Source of the DNA: Blasia pusilla
Taxonomy: Eukaryota > Marchantiophyta > Marchantiopsida > Blasiales
Direction: 5' to 3'
Assembly (NCBI GenBank): GCA_050084515.1
Contig: CM114271.1
Location: 25,110,001-25,174,000 of the forward strand
DNA: 64,000 bases
Part shown: positions 11,376 through 22,199 of the stretch, one piece after another
Position numbering within the stretch: the stretch's first letter is position 1
Layout of the letters: every line of letters starts with the position of its first letter
Notes under the pieces: model-generated
Told to the model about the DNA's origin: nothing
Databases searched by the model: none
What the model saw: only the letters and a program-made list of their open reading frames with translations
Translations under genes and position numbers: made by a program

Positions 11376-13423
11376 CCGGACTTGAGTCGTCGCCGATTTG
11401 AGTGGATACTCATTTTTAATGACCCATGATTGCGTCGTCCTCCACTTCAGCAACCTCTTCACGCACTGAAGGTTGAAGAGCTCGTCTTTGCTCCCCTCCA
11501 GTCAGGACCAAGAAACAACCCTTGTCACTCATATACGCGTCGGCAAAAGAAAACAACAACGCGATTTGGTCGTACGAAAGCGGAACATTCCACTCTGGGA
11601 CAGTGTCAGATGGATTGTTATCCCACAAGCAAAACCCAAAAGGCAAATCCGCAATGAGGAGGTCCACTGCCACCTCCTCAACAACCCCATGCACCATCCA
11701 GGGGGCCTGCCCGTTTTGTAGGAGTTTTCGTCCCAACACGGTCAATTTGTCGATGGCAGTTGTCGACTCTTGAGAATTGAAACTCTATAGCTCATCGACA
11801 AGATGAGTCAAGTGAATAAGGACATTTGTTCTGGTGGCTCTATCCCTACGCGAGCCCAAGGAAGATTGAGTGTATTCCACATCCTTATCTCCTCCCTTGG
11901 ACGAACCAAACGCCTCCCGCTTTCGCTTCTCCCGAGTCTGCTGTCGGCTTGTGGGAGTCTCTATTACCTCAGACTCACAAGAGTTTTCTTGCATGAGGAC
12001 CTGGTCCGGCCCTCTCGCCCCGCTCGCCTGGACGATTCCGCCTCTCGCCTTGAGGACTCAGCCTCTTTTTTGGAAGACTCCGCCTCGGAATTCCTCAATC
12101 CCCTCGCCTTGGCTTTCAAACCCGTTATGGATTTTTCTTTAGCGGTGACGACCTTTGCCACCAACTCCACTGTCTTGAGGGCTTGCTCCTCTGCATCTCC
12201 TCCGAAAACATCGTCAGGCTTCACGAAGTTTGGAATGTTGTCCCTACCTGCAGCCATTGCATCATACACCACGCGTAGATTTTGTAATGTCCTCAGGGTC
12301 GTTGAAGTCCAACCAGATTGGACAATTGATAGCCTCCCAGTCGAACATGCCCTGTCCCATCTCCATGTCGTACATGGAGAATCCCTCTCCATCAGGCGGA
12401 GAAGCCCACAATTTGCAAGCTGCCGGTAATTTTTGCCAAGTACCTGCATTCATACAATTGATGAGGTACCTGTAAACCATCCGCTGGGCAGATCTTTATC
12501 AAGATGACTCGGCCGTCTCGTCTTGAAGATCTCGCTTCTTCTTTGCAAAATCCCATTTTTTGGCGTCTATTTCCTCATCCATATCTGCTTGAGGGAGAAT
12601 GTGATTCTTGAACATCATCTTGAATCCTGGGTTTTTCGTGGCTTTATATCTGATGCCATCAAGCCATAGTTCAAAATCTTCTATAGCCTCTAGGTTTGCT
12701 TTCTTTGGAACTGGCTCAATCTTCTTCAGCTCCGCTTGTAGATCCACGATCATGGACTTCCCGAGAAGGCGCAACGAATCCCAGAATGACCATTCCCCTA
12801 GCGAATGGGAGATCATTGGATCTGAAACTCCCGGAGGATGGTGTGCCGCCCGCTTTTGGGCCCGAGTGCCCTGAGACTGATTTTCATCAGTTGAATTTGC
12901 CTAAACTCGGATATCCCAGACAACGCAAACCGGTGGATGCCGTCTTGAGACAGCTTCTATCCGATCCGACCCTGTGGATCTTCGTCTCTCTTCCGCTCCC
13001 GCTTGATTATCGCCTTGAGCTCCTTGTAAAACTCCGGGCCAAGTTCAAGGTTGAGAATCGTAATGTAACGCTGCATCTTGCTTGCAATGTACTTTGTAGC
13101 TGCACATACGGCAGCCTGAATAAACTTTGCACGTTCCGACGTTGACACGTTCTCCCTTCACTCCAGTTCCAACGAAGCACTCTTCTTGGCGGCTTGGATC
13201 TTGGACCAACATAGGATTGTGACGGCTGCATCTTTTGGGAAATAAAGGTATTTGCCCGGGTCTTCTTTTTTATTTGAGCTCCCTTTGCCAGCATCTCATT
13301 TATCAGATTGTCGCCCAGGAATCCCTTGTACTCTTCCGGGTGCGTCGTAAGCACCTTCTTCACCCTGTCGCAATCTTGGATCCAGTGGTGGGTGATGTTC
13401 CCCTCGGATACAATCTTACACAT
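11376..13423 (-). pseudogene. N4/N6-type MTase family, minus copy: central exon block with motif IV
   Basis: From the 5' side the block encodes CKIVSEGNITHHWIQDCDRV, a helical region ending SKMQRYITILNLELGPEFYK, WSFWDSLRLLGKSM, CPIWLDFNDPEDIT, an Arg/Glu/Ser repeat and a final segment (11745-11416). That last segment contains VAVDLLIADLPFGF (motif IV-like, near 11652-11635) and CFLVLTGG. DLPF is a better match to a D-P-P-F/Y catalytic motif than the NLPS of copy B. Disruptions include adjacent TGA TAA codons near 12505 and a phase change near 12270. There is no bacterial-style gene layout; the flanking introns are eukaryotic. The target (adenine N6 or cytosine N4, DNA or RNA) cannot be told. 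Confidence 0.55.
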
Positions 13424-14310
13424 CCAAACACAAGGTAAAAATACTGCAAGCTATCGGGTTCCTGCAACCCGTCGGACTCTGACGGATGGCAATTTTGTCA
13501 ACCCATAGGGGTCTAAATCGTAACACACAGATAAGTGTTGCAACCCGTCGGACTCCGACCGGTCGTAATTCTGTAAATCCATCGGAGTCCAAATCGTAAC
13601 ACAGAGATAAATGTTGCAACCCGACGGAGTCCTGACGGGTTGCAACACTTATCTTTGTGTTACACTTATTGCAACACTCTTGAGAGAATTGCAACCCATC
13701 GGAGTCTAACAGGTTGCACTCTCTTTTCATGACTCTTTGGTCCAACCGATCGGTTCCTCTTGATCCTTGGTTTCCAGGTTAAAAACTGCACATATCAACC
13801 CATCGAAGCCCGAAAGGTTGCGTAATGGCCTTGTTAAGCTGGAATTGGACGCCTAAAAGCAAGCTCTCAGACTCCGACCACATGCCATTGGGGCCAAATG
13901 CAACCCATCGGAGTCCGACAAGTTGCTTGCGGCCAAAAGTATCCAAAAATAAGCAGACAGTCCAACAACTCGTCAGACTCCGACGAGTTTCTTTTAGGCG
14001 TCCGATGATTTGTTACCTCTCATTGTGCAACTCGTCGGAGTCCGACGGATTGAAGAAAAAATAAATCATGCAGTCATTTTTCCACCCATCGATGTTCGAC
14101 TTGGTTCAATATCCCGTATTAATGTGGTGTGCTTGGCCAGCAGGCAACGGGTCGGACTCCGACGGTTTGCTTGACTATGACATTGACCACAAACAGGATG
14201 GTGGCAAGAGACTCAAATCATTCTTGCCCATCTTTAAGCTTTCCAATTATGCAACCCGTTGGACACCGACGAGTTGAAGCAATCAAACTTAAGGAAGAGG
14301 AAACTTACGT
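13424..14310 (-). other. Large intron with about ten palindromes
   Basis: A GTAAGTTTCC donor follows ..GATGAATAC. The acceptor near 13424 is not clear. Palindromes include 13464-13490, 13540-13566, 13615-13642, 13691-13717, 13900-13926, 13966-13992, 14027-14052, 14144-14170 and 14251-14277. Short open frames here translate the palindromes (recurring S-D-S-D-G-L-Q) and are not proteins. Confidence 0.65.
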
Positions 14311-14757
14311 ATTCATCGCATGCATTGCCATTTCCACCATTGCCATGTGATGAGGAAATGGATGGAGCACAACTGCCTTCACAAAAAAATGCGCCTCCAA
14401 TGAATTTGGACGCTCCTCTACAAACAGTGTCCACGCCATGTACTTGTGGTTTCCATCCCAGATGAAGAAGTAAAGGTTCCGCATCCAGCTAAATTGGGTT
14501 CCTTCAATCGCTCATCCTCCAGAAAGTATCCAACGCCTCCAAGTCCTCTTCCGTCACCAGAGCTTGGGTTCCATGTTCATTGTAAGGCTAAACATAGAAC
14601 GGAGGGAAGCTGTCAACGTAGGATGCAGTCGTTGTCGACTGTTTGAGCTTTGCAATGTCCTCCGACTGAATTTCGCGAACATACTCCATTGTCCATAATC
14701 AACAAAGTGGAATTCTTGGGCCTTCTAGCCCTCCATCAATGCCATCTGCTTAACAAC
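14311..14757 (-). pseudogene. ParB-like exon of the MTase-family minus copy
   Basis: The exon follows an 88-bp intron (14845-14758, GTAAG..GTGGCAG). In shifting phases it encodes EYVREIQSEDIAKLKQS, then VTEEDLEALDTFWRM, then LYFFIWDGNHKYMAWTLFVE. A leading 'I-x-x-E-D-I-x-x-L-K-x-S' helix followed by a strand and DGNH is the arrangement seen in ParB/sulfiredoxin-like domains, where D-G-x-H-R lies at the nucleotide-binding site. Here the final R is K. Fusions of ParB-like and methyltransferase domains are known in phages and bacteria. At least three phase changes and stops make this copy non-functional. The family call is moderately uncertain. Confidence 0.45.
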
Positions 14758-14846
14758 CTGCCACAATGGGGACCAAGTCAATATAATACAGTGTTTTGCC
14801 AATGAATTGCAAAATGAGCCTTCACATAACCCGAATTTTTCTTACC

Positions 14847-15484
14847 CGCTCAAAGATTGGGTCGGCGTCCAGGCCCGCCAGCTACTCTAGGACAACAACT
14901 GGCAAGTCCACGGGAAACTCATTGATCCGATAATGGTTGATTTCTTCCACTGGGCTCAAAGACGACGAAGACTCTTCTCCTGCTTCTTCAGAGATGTCCA
15001 CCATCTCCACACTTGCTGTCCTCATGACCTCATCGTCTGTCACTTGAACTTCCGCCGTTTCCTCAGCCGATTTTAGATTCATGGTGTCCCCTGACCTCAT
15101 CGGAGACATTTCCTGCATCTCAACACTCTCTCTTGGACGGGCAGGGCTTTCTTCAATGGCGATTGCTTTTTCCCTTTGAGCTTTCACCAATTCTGCTCTC
15201 CTGATGGAGGCCTCAAGACGCTTCTTCTCGCATTTCTCGTCCACGACTCTTTTCTTCAAGGCCTTTGATGCCTCAGCCTCGGCGTTTTTCTTAGCGAGCT
15301 CCTCTAGAACACGTTTTGCTAGAACCTCCTGCCTCTGCATATCTGCTTCCCTTTCCCGCTCCTCTATTTCTTGTTGCCTTATCTCATTCGCTGAACGAGG
15401 ACCTGGAGATGGTGACGCAGGAGTCCTAATGGACTTGGGAGTGATGCTCCCTACCTTGGTTTCTTGTGTTTTCTTTCTCGTCAT
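14847..15484 (-). pseudogene. Coiled-coil first exon of the MTase-family minus copy
   Basis: I choose the ATG at 15484-15482 in ACCATGAC context (MTRKKTQETK); the frame is open further upstream without another ATG. The product is basic and proline/serine-rich at first (ITPKSIRTPASPSPGPR). A charged heptad-rich helix follows (EIRQQEIEEREREADMQRQE onward, about 80 residues), then an acidic serine-rich region (SEEAGEESSSSLSPVEE). A TAG near 14881 interrupts the frame shortly before the donor at 14846. The low-complexity helix suggests oligomerisation, but no specific function can be named. Confidence 0.5.
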
Positions 15485-15800
15485 GGTGCACGTTGGGTCA
15501 GTTCTTCCTCCTCGACAGTCTAATCTGCTCATGTGCAGGATATATCCCTCAAAGCATTTCGTGATGAAGCGCCGTGATCCTAAACCCAACTCTGTTAGCG
15601 TTTCGTGATGAAGCGCCGTGACCCTCCAGCCGATGGGCTTGCCGAAATCAAACCCTAGAAGCCTCGGGTGCTGGATCGTCTGTAACCTTCCAACGAAGGG
15701 ATGAATGTAACCAAGTTTGGCAGCGGAAAGGTAACGTTAACAGCTGCGAGGAAGAGCACATGAAATCGTGAAATGAAAAACAGAAATGAGCAAAATCTTA

Positions 15801-15811
15801 GCCTTTTATAC
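15801..15811 (-). promoter_or_regulatory. Probable TATA box of the MTase-family minus copy
   Basis: Read on the minus strand the sequence is GTATAAAAGGC, a strong TATA box, about 320 bp upstream of the chosen ATG. It implies a start near 15775 and a 290-nt leader. The tandem palindrome array begins about 90 bp further upstream. Confidence 0.5.
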
Positions 15812-15901
15812 TTTTTGAGCCATTGAGCTGACCATTGGGTCGTTGGGTTGTACCGACGGTGATGTGTCGGCCGTTATGGAACTTTGCACGTGGGAACCCA
15901 A

Positions 15902-16130
15902 GCAACCCGTCGGTCTCCAACGGGTGACATGCTTCCCTCATCTTGGGGATGCAAGGCGAGGTACCCAGGCAACATGTCGGAGACCGACGGATTGCACTCT
16001 TCCCTTGTCGTTGGGGTAACAAAGCGAGGTACCCAGGAAACCCGTCGGAGACCGACGGGTTGCACGCTTCCCTCATCTTGGGGTAACAAGGTGAGGTACC
16101 CGGGCAACCCCTCGGAGACCGACGGGTTGC
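15902..16130. repeat. Four palindromes in a 67-bp tandem array upstream of a promoter
   Basis: The 27-bp palindromes at 15902-15928, 15969-15995, 16037-16063 and 16104-16130 are spaced 67, 68 and 67 bp apart. Spacers are related to one another (..TTCCCTCATCTTGGGGTAAC..GAGGTACCC). The second arms match the consensus well and the third unit is nearly perfect. The array sits directly upstream of the probable TATA box at 15801-15811. Confidence 0.9.
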
Positions 16131-16340
16131 ACACTTCCCTCGTCCTCGGGTAACAAGGCGACAAAGCATAGTCCTGAGGAAACCAATGGATTACAAGGTC
16201 TACCCTCGGTTGGACACTTCCCACCATACAGGAAAAATTGCACTCACGATTTGCACAGTTCATTGGACAAGAGAAATCGACGCGAGATTCCCCTTGCAAC
16301 CCGGTTACCTCCAAAAGGGAGAGCGAGGTTAGGTGCCTTT

Positions 16341-16564
16341 CCAACCCGTCGCAGTCCCCAAAGGGTTGCCGTAGCAAATCCATGCAAGGTCTTGTGGATC
16401 TCGACTCCAATCAGACAGGTCAAACATGCAAAGGGTACTAATCCAACAGACTCCGACGGGTTGCAAGTTGGACTCTGACTCTAATAGAAGATGGTAGTCC
16501 GTGGCTTTGCAACCAACGTGTCTGAGTTCCAAAATTTGCAACCTATTGGACTCCAACAAGTTGC
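16341..16564. repeat. Further degenerate palindromes
   Basis: Partial or decayed copies occur at about 16341, 16440-16465 and 16538-16564. I see no gene in 16131-16668. Confidence 0.6.
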
Positions 16565-16668
16565 AACAGGATTGAATCCATTGCATCAAAAAATCTCACC
16601 TACCAAACAGCATCTTGTCAGTCAAATTCTATAAGGAGAATAAGGGTCAAAATTCACTATAAATTAAA

Positions 16669-16719
16669 CATTCTCATTCTCATTCCCATTCTTATTCTTA
16701 TTCCTATTCTCATTCTCCA
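16669..16719. repeat. (CATTCT)n-like microsatellite
   Basis: An imperfect hexamer repeat (CATTCT, TATTCT and CATTCC variants) of about 50 bp. Confidence 0.85.
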
Positions 16720-16835
16720 TCCAGTGGAATAATCTGGGAATGGATAATTATGTGAAACTCACTTGTGGCAATCATCTAGCGGCCCTTCCTCAATAAGAAA
16801 TAATTCAACTACAAGCTCGTGAGTCTTACATACCA

Positions 16836-18751
16836 ATGGATGAAAATTTCCTCTCTGTCGGATTTCTTCTCCAAATTGGAACAATCTTTGTTTCCAAGGA
16901 TGTTAGGGTGGACAGTACGGAGGATGTTGTAGGTGAGATAGTCCAGCCAGTGATAGCAGATTGTAAAGTATGGAATCTCCTACCTCTAAAAAATGGTCAA
17001 TACAGAGTTTATGGCTTGCCTTTGAATTCCTCTGTTTCCCAAGTAGACGGTCCGGAATTTCCTAGTGCATCGAGCTCTACGTTTGCCACTCCCAACTTAA
17101 TAGATCCGGCATCGACTCTAGCTTCACATGTTCGTAACAATGTTGTACTTCCTGAAGATATTCCGGACGTCGTCAACCTCAGTGGATCTGTCAGACACCA
17201 ACAGGGCCCTCTGTCTGCCTACTCATTCCTCTTGCGAGTATCAGGCAATAGTTTGCTGTCGTCTTTGCCCTTTAAAATGTTCAAGCACATTCTTGTCGAC
17301 GAGCTGCCGCCCACATATGATAGTAATTGCATTTTTTAGGAACCTCCACTTGCTGGTCCTGCTCCAAAGAAAGATGGAGGATGCTTGAAGGGTATGGACA
17401 GAAAGTCTGATTGTCATCAATGGCGCAGGCTTCAACGGACTAGTGCTTCAATTCCAGATGGTCCTTAGATTGTTTCTCTCCGCCAATGCGTTGGAGCCCT
17501 GGAGTGTAGAAGTCCAGCTAGCCCGTATCTAGAGCACAATGGGCGAGTCAATACGTTGCAATTCTCCCCAAAGAATGCAGAAACTCCATATGAGGTCGGT
17601 GCGACCATATCGCAGGAGGCCATCAATGTCCTCATTGTCAAGCATCCCCTTTCTGCGTTGGAGTGTGTCGTGCATACATATTTTTCATTGTGCACGACTT
17701 CAATTCTACGACCGAGTACACTTGGCTGGCAGTTCATGTTGGCTCCCACATTCATCCTGTTACTGGTGCAATTCAGAGACACATCAAGGAGGATGTGGCA
17801 AAGAAATTGTCCGAGGTATATAGAAACTCTCCGGGATCAAAGCCCAGAGTGATCAAGTTAACAACAACATCACAAATTTGTGAACAATTGCTTGAAATCC
17901 TTGGATAGAGCGAGATCACGACTGTTGAGGAGAAACAACAATGGGAAAATCTCGCATTTCTCGCTGATCCTGAATGCTTCCGAAGTTTGATCCATCAAAT
18001 ACGGGTACTGGATGGAAAGATGGCCGAAATGGATGCCATTTCCAAAATCAAGGCCAATTCCAGATTTCCATTTATTCAGACATGGCAGTTCATGGGCCAG
18101 GGAGGTGAAGGATCCAGAGCTTATGTCTTCAAAATGTCAACGACAGGGCTGTCGAGTGGCCTCGATCTTATAGATCGAATGAGGGAAGGGGGAGATCTTT
18201 ACGGTAGTTGGGTAAGCTTTGATATTTGCTACAGAGTGTTGAATGGATGGTTGACCATGGGTGCTCACGTTTATGACCATGTGGAGAAGGGACTCAAAAC
18301 TATATTTTTCTGTGAGGTAAAAGCCGAAGATGTTGGCAGTTTGAAGATGGGTTCGTTACTCTTATTGGAGGTGGTGAAGGAAAACAAAAGGCTTCCTCCG
18401 GAAATTTATGGATTCATGGCGGACAATGCACAACCAGGGTGGATTGCTATCAAGGAAGTGTTCTGGGGTGAAGAGGTTCAACCAGAGAGGGAAAGGTCGG
18501 ATGCTTTCCATTGGCAACAATCTGTGACCCCGTACACCAAATCTTGCATCAAGGAGAATAAGAGGACAAAGCATGTCACTCTACTCCAACGCTGCAAGGA
18601 CAACAAAACCTTGAAACAAGCCATGGAGTGCCAAGAAGAACTTTATGGGTGGTGGAGGAAGCATGCGATTGAGGGGAAGTACAAAGAGTTGTGCTCTTGG
18701 ATGAGTTGGTGGACTGTACAAATGAGACAATGGGGAAACTTCATGCGACAG
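16836..18751 (+). pseudogene. MULE-like transposase, N-terminal and catalytic exon
   Basis: An ATG at 16836 opens a 167-codon frame. The coding sequence continues in other phases with KSDCHQWRRLQ, CVGALECRSPASPYLEHNG (a Cys/His zinc-cluster-like region) and HVGSHIHPVTGAI, as in N-terminal DNA-binding domains of Mutator-like transposases. From 17987 a 270-codon frame carries VSFDICYRVLNGW and IYGFMADNAQPGWIAIKEVF, candidate first and second catalytic aspartates of an RNase H-fold DDE transposase, then ERSDAFHWQQSV. A TAG at 17466, a phase change near 17690 and a TAG at 17907 show it is inactive. The exon ends at 18751 before GTGAGTTCAG. Confidence 0.6.
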
Positions 18752-19752
18752 GTGAGTTCAGTATCTCGTCCTGTCGAGCTCATGCTGAGAATTGTTTGAA
18801 AAGTTGCAACTCAAGTTGAGAAGCGTGGGCACTATAGGGATTTCAAACCGAAGAAACCAAGCAGCCCGTCGGATGCGACAGGTTGCCTGAGTGTGCAACC
18901 AGTCGGAAACCGATGGGTTGCATCAAGAATGTTTGTGTTCCTTGTCGGAGCGTGACATCATGCACGAGGAATGTTTCTGCAACCCGTAGGAATCCGACTG
19001 GTTGCATGAGTGTGCAACGTGTCGAATCCCTACGGGTTGTAAGTTGCATGCATACAAGGCCAGCAAATAGTTCGACCCGGATGGGTTGCAAGCCGCAAGG
19101 CTGCGAGTTAACTCGGTCTACGACTTGTCAAATTCCGACAAGTTGCATCTATCTGCAACCTGTGGGATTCCGACTAGTTGCATCTATATGCGACTCTTGG
19201 CATTCATACAGGTTGCGGCTCTCTCCAAGTCGCATCTAGACACGTTGAATCAGCTCAAGTAAATTGGAACCCGTTAAATTCCAATACTTGCAAAGCTTTG
19301 TGTGTGGATACTTCTTGCAAGCCAACGGAATTTGACAGGTTACACAAGGATTTTCGAGACCGAACCGGCCTGCTTCTCACAACCCGTCCGATTCCGACGG
19401 GTTGCAGTAGCAGGTTCGTGGGAACTAGGTTGAAGTAAAAGGTTACTGGGACATTCGAGGGAAGTCTCTGACTTGCAACCCATTTAAATTGGAGGTTGGA
19501 AAATCCATGTGCGATTCGTCGGATTCCCATGACTTGCACTTGGATCTTCCAGCCCAGAGTTACTTGCAACCCGTCTGAATCCGACGGGTTGCAGTAGATG
19601 GTTCTTGGGTGTTGCAATACATCGTAAACCAACGAATCGCAGAATCATTCATGGGATGCCTCCGACTTGCAACCCGTCTGGTTCTGACATGTAGCTTTTT
19701 TCTTTGCTCATAGAGCTATTTTCGTTCCCTTCTCACATTGCCATCATTGCAG
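18752..19752 (+). other. Intron of the MULE-like gene, filled with palindromes
   Basis: A CAG|GTGAGTTC donor and a CATTGCAG|GG acceptor give a 1,001-bp intron across which the frame joins (..NFMRQ / GLNIHENILC..). Palindromes of the same family lie at 18861-18886, 18895-18921, 18979-19005, 19014-19040, 19155-19181, 19379-19405, 19565-19591 and 19669-19695, with fragments between. Confidence 0.7.
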
Positions 19753-20237
19753 GGATTGAACATTCATGAAAATATCCTCTGCCCCAACACAAGTGGAGGA
19801 GAAAGTGTTCATTCCTCCTGGAGGTCATCATAAGCATGCCAAAGAATTTCACTTGTGGAGGCATGCCAACAGACCAGGCAAGAGCAATGCTACAATTTGC
19901 AGTATCCCATATCTTCCTCACAAAAGGCATAACAAAAGTAAGGGGGCCTTCGATTTACGAGCTCTATGTCAAGGCGGTTGTGAGATATATTGATGAGGAA
20001 CTCTATGTGGAAGCCTTCAATCGGTGCGTAGTAAGAACTCCCCTCGAGCAAGATGTACACATTGGTGGGGATATTCGTGGGCGTGTTTCAAGACGTCCCA
20101 CACAAATGGTGGTAGAGCAGTCCGAGCGAGACTCGTGGAGACCATATAAGTATCTTGACTTCAGGCAAGTGAAGAGGCACCATCGAGGAACAAACCCGGT
20201 GATTGATTTGGATGAAGAAATTACGCCGCCTAGGTAG
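19753..20237 (+). pseudogene. MULE-like transposase, third-acid region exon
   Basis: The frame entering from the intron reads GLNIHENILCPNTSGGESVH, then RISLVEACQQTRQEQCYNLQ after a TAA. The glutamate in GGES is a candidate third catalytic residue. A second open phase (19836-20237) carries IYELYVKAVVRYIDEELYVE and a basic region. Phase changes separate these parts. The region 20238-20730 shows only a degraded continuation and two half-palindromes (TTTGCAACATC). Confidence 0.45.
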
Positions 20238-20730
20238 TCGGAGACCTAGATTGATCCCAAATCCATGATGCAGTAACTTTTCCAAAATCAGTGAATGTTT
20301 TATTTCAAAAGCCCTCCATTGCTGGAAGTTTGCAACATCCGGTCGTTGAAAGTTTGCAACATCTGGTCGCTAGGGTGGTTCAGCAGTATGGGATTCGGTC
20401 ATTGAGGTGGATTGCAACCTCAAAAGATGGCATATATCTTGGAGCAACCCTGGACGTGGACCCACTTGCAGGGCAGGATTAGATGGCATTAGGAGAGCAT
20501 GCGGCACATTCCTAAATAAGAATTGTACAAGGACTAGACAACCACTGCCTAGATTCTGGGGACTCAAAACCTTTGATCGTTTCACAAGGACCAGGGATCA
20601 ATTGAAGTACTTCTTCTGCCCAAATGAATCCTACGCTTTCCGAAAGTCTTATCCGACTACCATTTGAGCTCCTAGGAATACCCCCATGATTTGGCCCATT
20701 GCCGCAGGTACGAATTGCACTTAGGACGAA

Positions 20731-21200
20731 GTGGACAATCTTACAAGTGTTGGTTTCAGAGTCGTAGACGAAGGAATTTTGGAGCATGTTCGCATTACAG
20801 AGACCTTCGCATTTCGTATTCAACCCAAGATTGATGTCAACATGTATTCGGAGAAGGTGGATGATCTCAATCCACTATTTTTGTTTGAGTTTAGAAATGG
20901 GGTGAAGAGAAATAGAATGTGTAGGCCAACGGTGGAGAGAGCAAAGCGAATCGCATCAGCTTGGGAGGCAAACATAGAAATCATCGCCACAAAAGATGTC
21001 CAGAGTGGCAATGGAATAGGAAGGATGCATTGGGTCAGGAACAACACTGTAAATTCAACTCTCACAGGGGTGTATGTGGTGCACATCTGTTGCTTTCCCA
21101 CATATTCCTGTGATAACTTTGTCCAAAGAGAGACAAGTGGAAAATGTATTTCCCTTGTAAGCACATGTACTATGAGTTGCTTGTAGTTTTAAGAGAGTCG
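20731..21200 (+). pseudogene. MULE-like transposase, SWIM zinc-finger exon
   Basis: An open frame (20731-21186) ends in SCDNFVQRETSGKC. One base out of phase the sequence continues FPCKHMYYELLV. Together these match the C-x-C...C-x-H pattern of a SWIM zinc finger, which follows the DDE domain in Mutator-like transposases. The single-base phase change lies inside the finger. The finger is the best evidence that this is a MULE and not a hAT element. Confidence 0.6.
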
Positions 21201-22199
21201 GAGATAGGAGTAGGAATCCACCAACCAAATCTATCCCTTAAAGAAGTGTGAAGTATTTTAAACAAACCACTTTGAGGATGTAAAATGAGGTCTTAGATTG
21301 TACTTTCATTTGCCAGAACCTTCACTTTGAGCTTGAACTCTATGCAGCCCAAGGCAAATGACAAATTTTTTCCAGACCTTGGTTGGAAAAAGTGATTTGT
21401 TCCACATTTATGATTCCACTGATTTTTCAATTTTTAAAATTTTGTGCAAATTGCAACCCGTCGGATTTAGATGGGTTGCCAAAATGTGGAAGATGAAAAA
21501 AAAATCTGTCGGAGTGCCTAAGCACTGAGAACAACAGTGCAAAAAAATTCACAAAAAAGTTTTGAGTACTCTCTTAAAAAAAAGTATCTCTTTGGGTTAA
21601 AGGTAGTTTCCTCTCTCCTCTCTCCTCTCTTCTCTCTTCCTCTCTTCCTCTCCTCTAAGCGCTCCTTCGGCGCGACGTAGCAGGAAGCGCGGTGCGAAAG
21701 AGGACGACGTGAGGCTAGACCAGACGGAAGCGACTCTGAGGGCCCAACCCGCCGGATGCAGCGTCTCAGCAATGGCGGCAGGGTTGGCGGCATCCTGGGG
21801 ACCAGTGTGGCAAGGGTTCAGGCTAGTGCGGCAGCAACGTAGACGCGGCATTCAAGCAGCGTAAGTTCGGCGGTAGTCGCGGTCGGCGGAGGCTCGGCGG
21901 CTGTGTAGAGGCGGCTCGTCCACGGGCCCCCCTTTCCCCCAAATTTGTTTTTTCCACTAAAATGACCCCTTGAAAACCCGGATTTCTCTATTTTTTCCTC
22001 TTACTTGATTGCCCCCCTCTTTACAGATTACAAATAGCATGCTTTACCACAAATCCCTCCTAAGATTGAGGGTCAACACCCCCCAAAGATAACTTTTCAC
22101 TCAACTTCTTCCTCAAAGGACATGTGCCCTTGTTCTATTCACTAAGTTAACAATGATTTTTATTTTTCTACCTATCAACAAGGATTTTTACCCAAGGAT
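21201..22199. other. No gene; isolated palindrome, CT-rich tract and GC-rich stretch
   Basis: A single 27-bp-family palindrome lies at 21453-21479. A CTCCTCTCT-rich tract (about 21609-21657) resembles the tract closing the tails at 4430-4475 and 9540-9590. From 21660 to 21930 the sequence is GC-rich with repeated GGCGGC/TCGGCGG, similar in character to the R3 leader at 61750-62400, so it may belong to the R6 leader. No boundary was found. Confidence 0.4.

Noticed and set aside
13416-14277. Small proteins with recurring S-D-S-D-G-L-Q
   Set aside because: These are read-through translations of the 27-bp palindromes inside an intron.
10472-15484. Bacterial or phage contamination, suggested by ParB-like and N4/N6 methyltransferase motifs
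   Set aside because: Clear GT-AG introns at homologous positions in two copies, a TATA box and surrounding plant-type transposons argue for a resident eukaryotic family.
15902-16130. CRISPR-like array (short repeats at regular spacing)
   Set aside because: The repeats are perfect-type palindromes, the spacers are homologous to one another, there are no cas genes, and the DNA is eukaryotic. It is a tandem duplication of a 67-bp unit.
16836-21200. hAT transposase
   Set aside because: The frame-shifted CDNF..CKH SWIM finger and the N-terminal zinc-cluster-like region favour a MULE; no hAT dimerisation motif was found.
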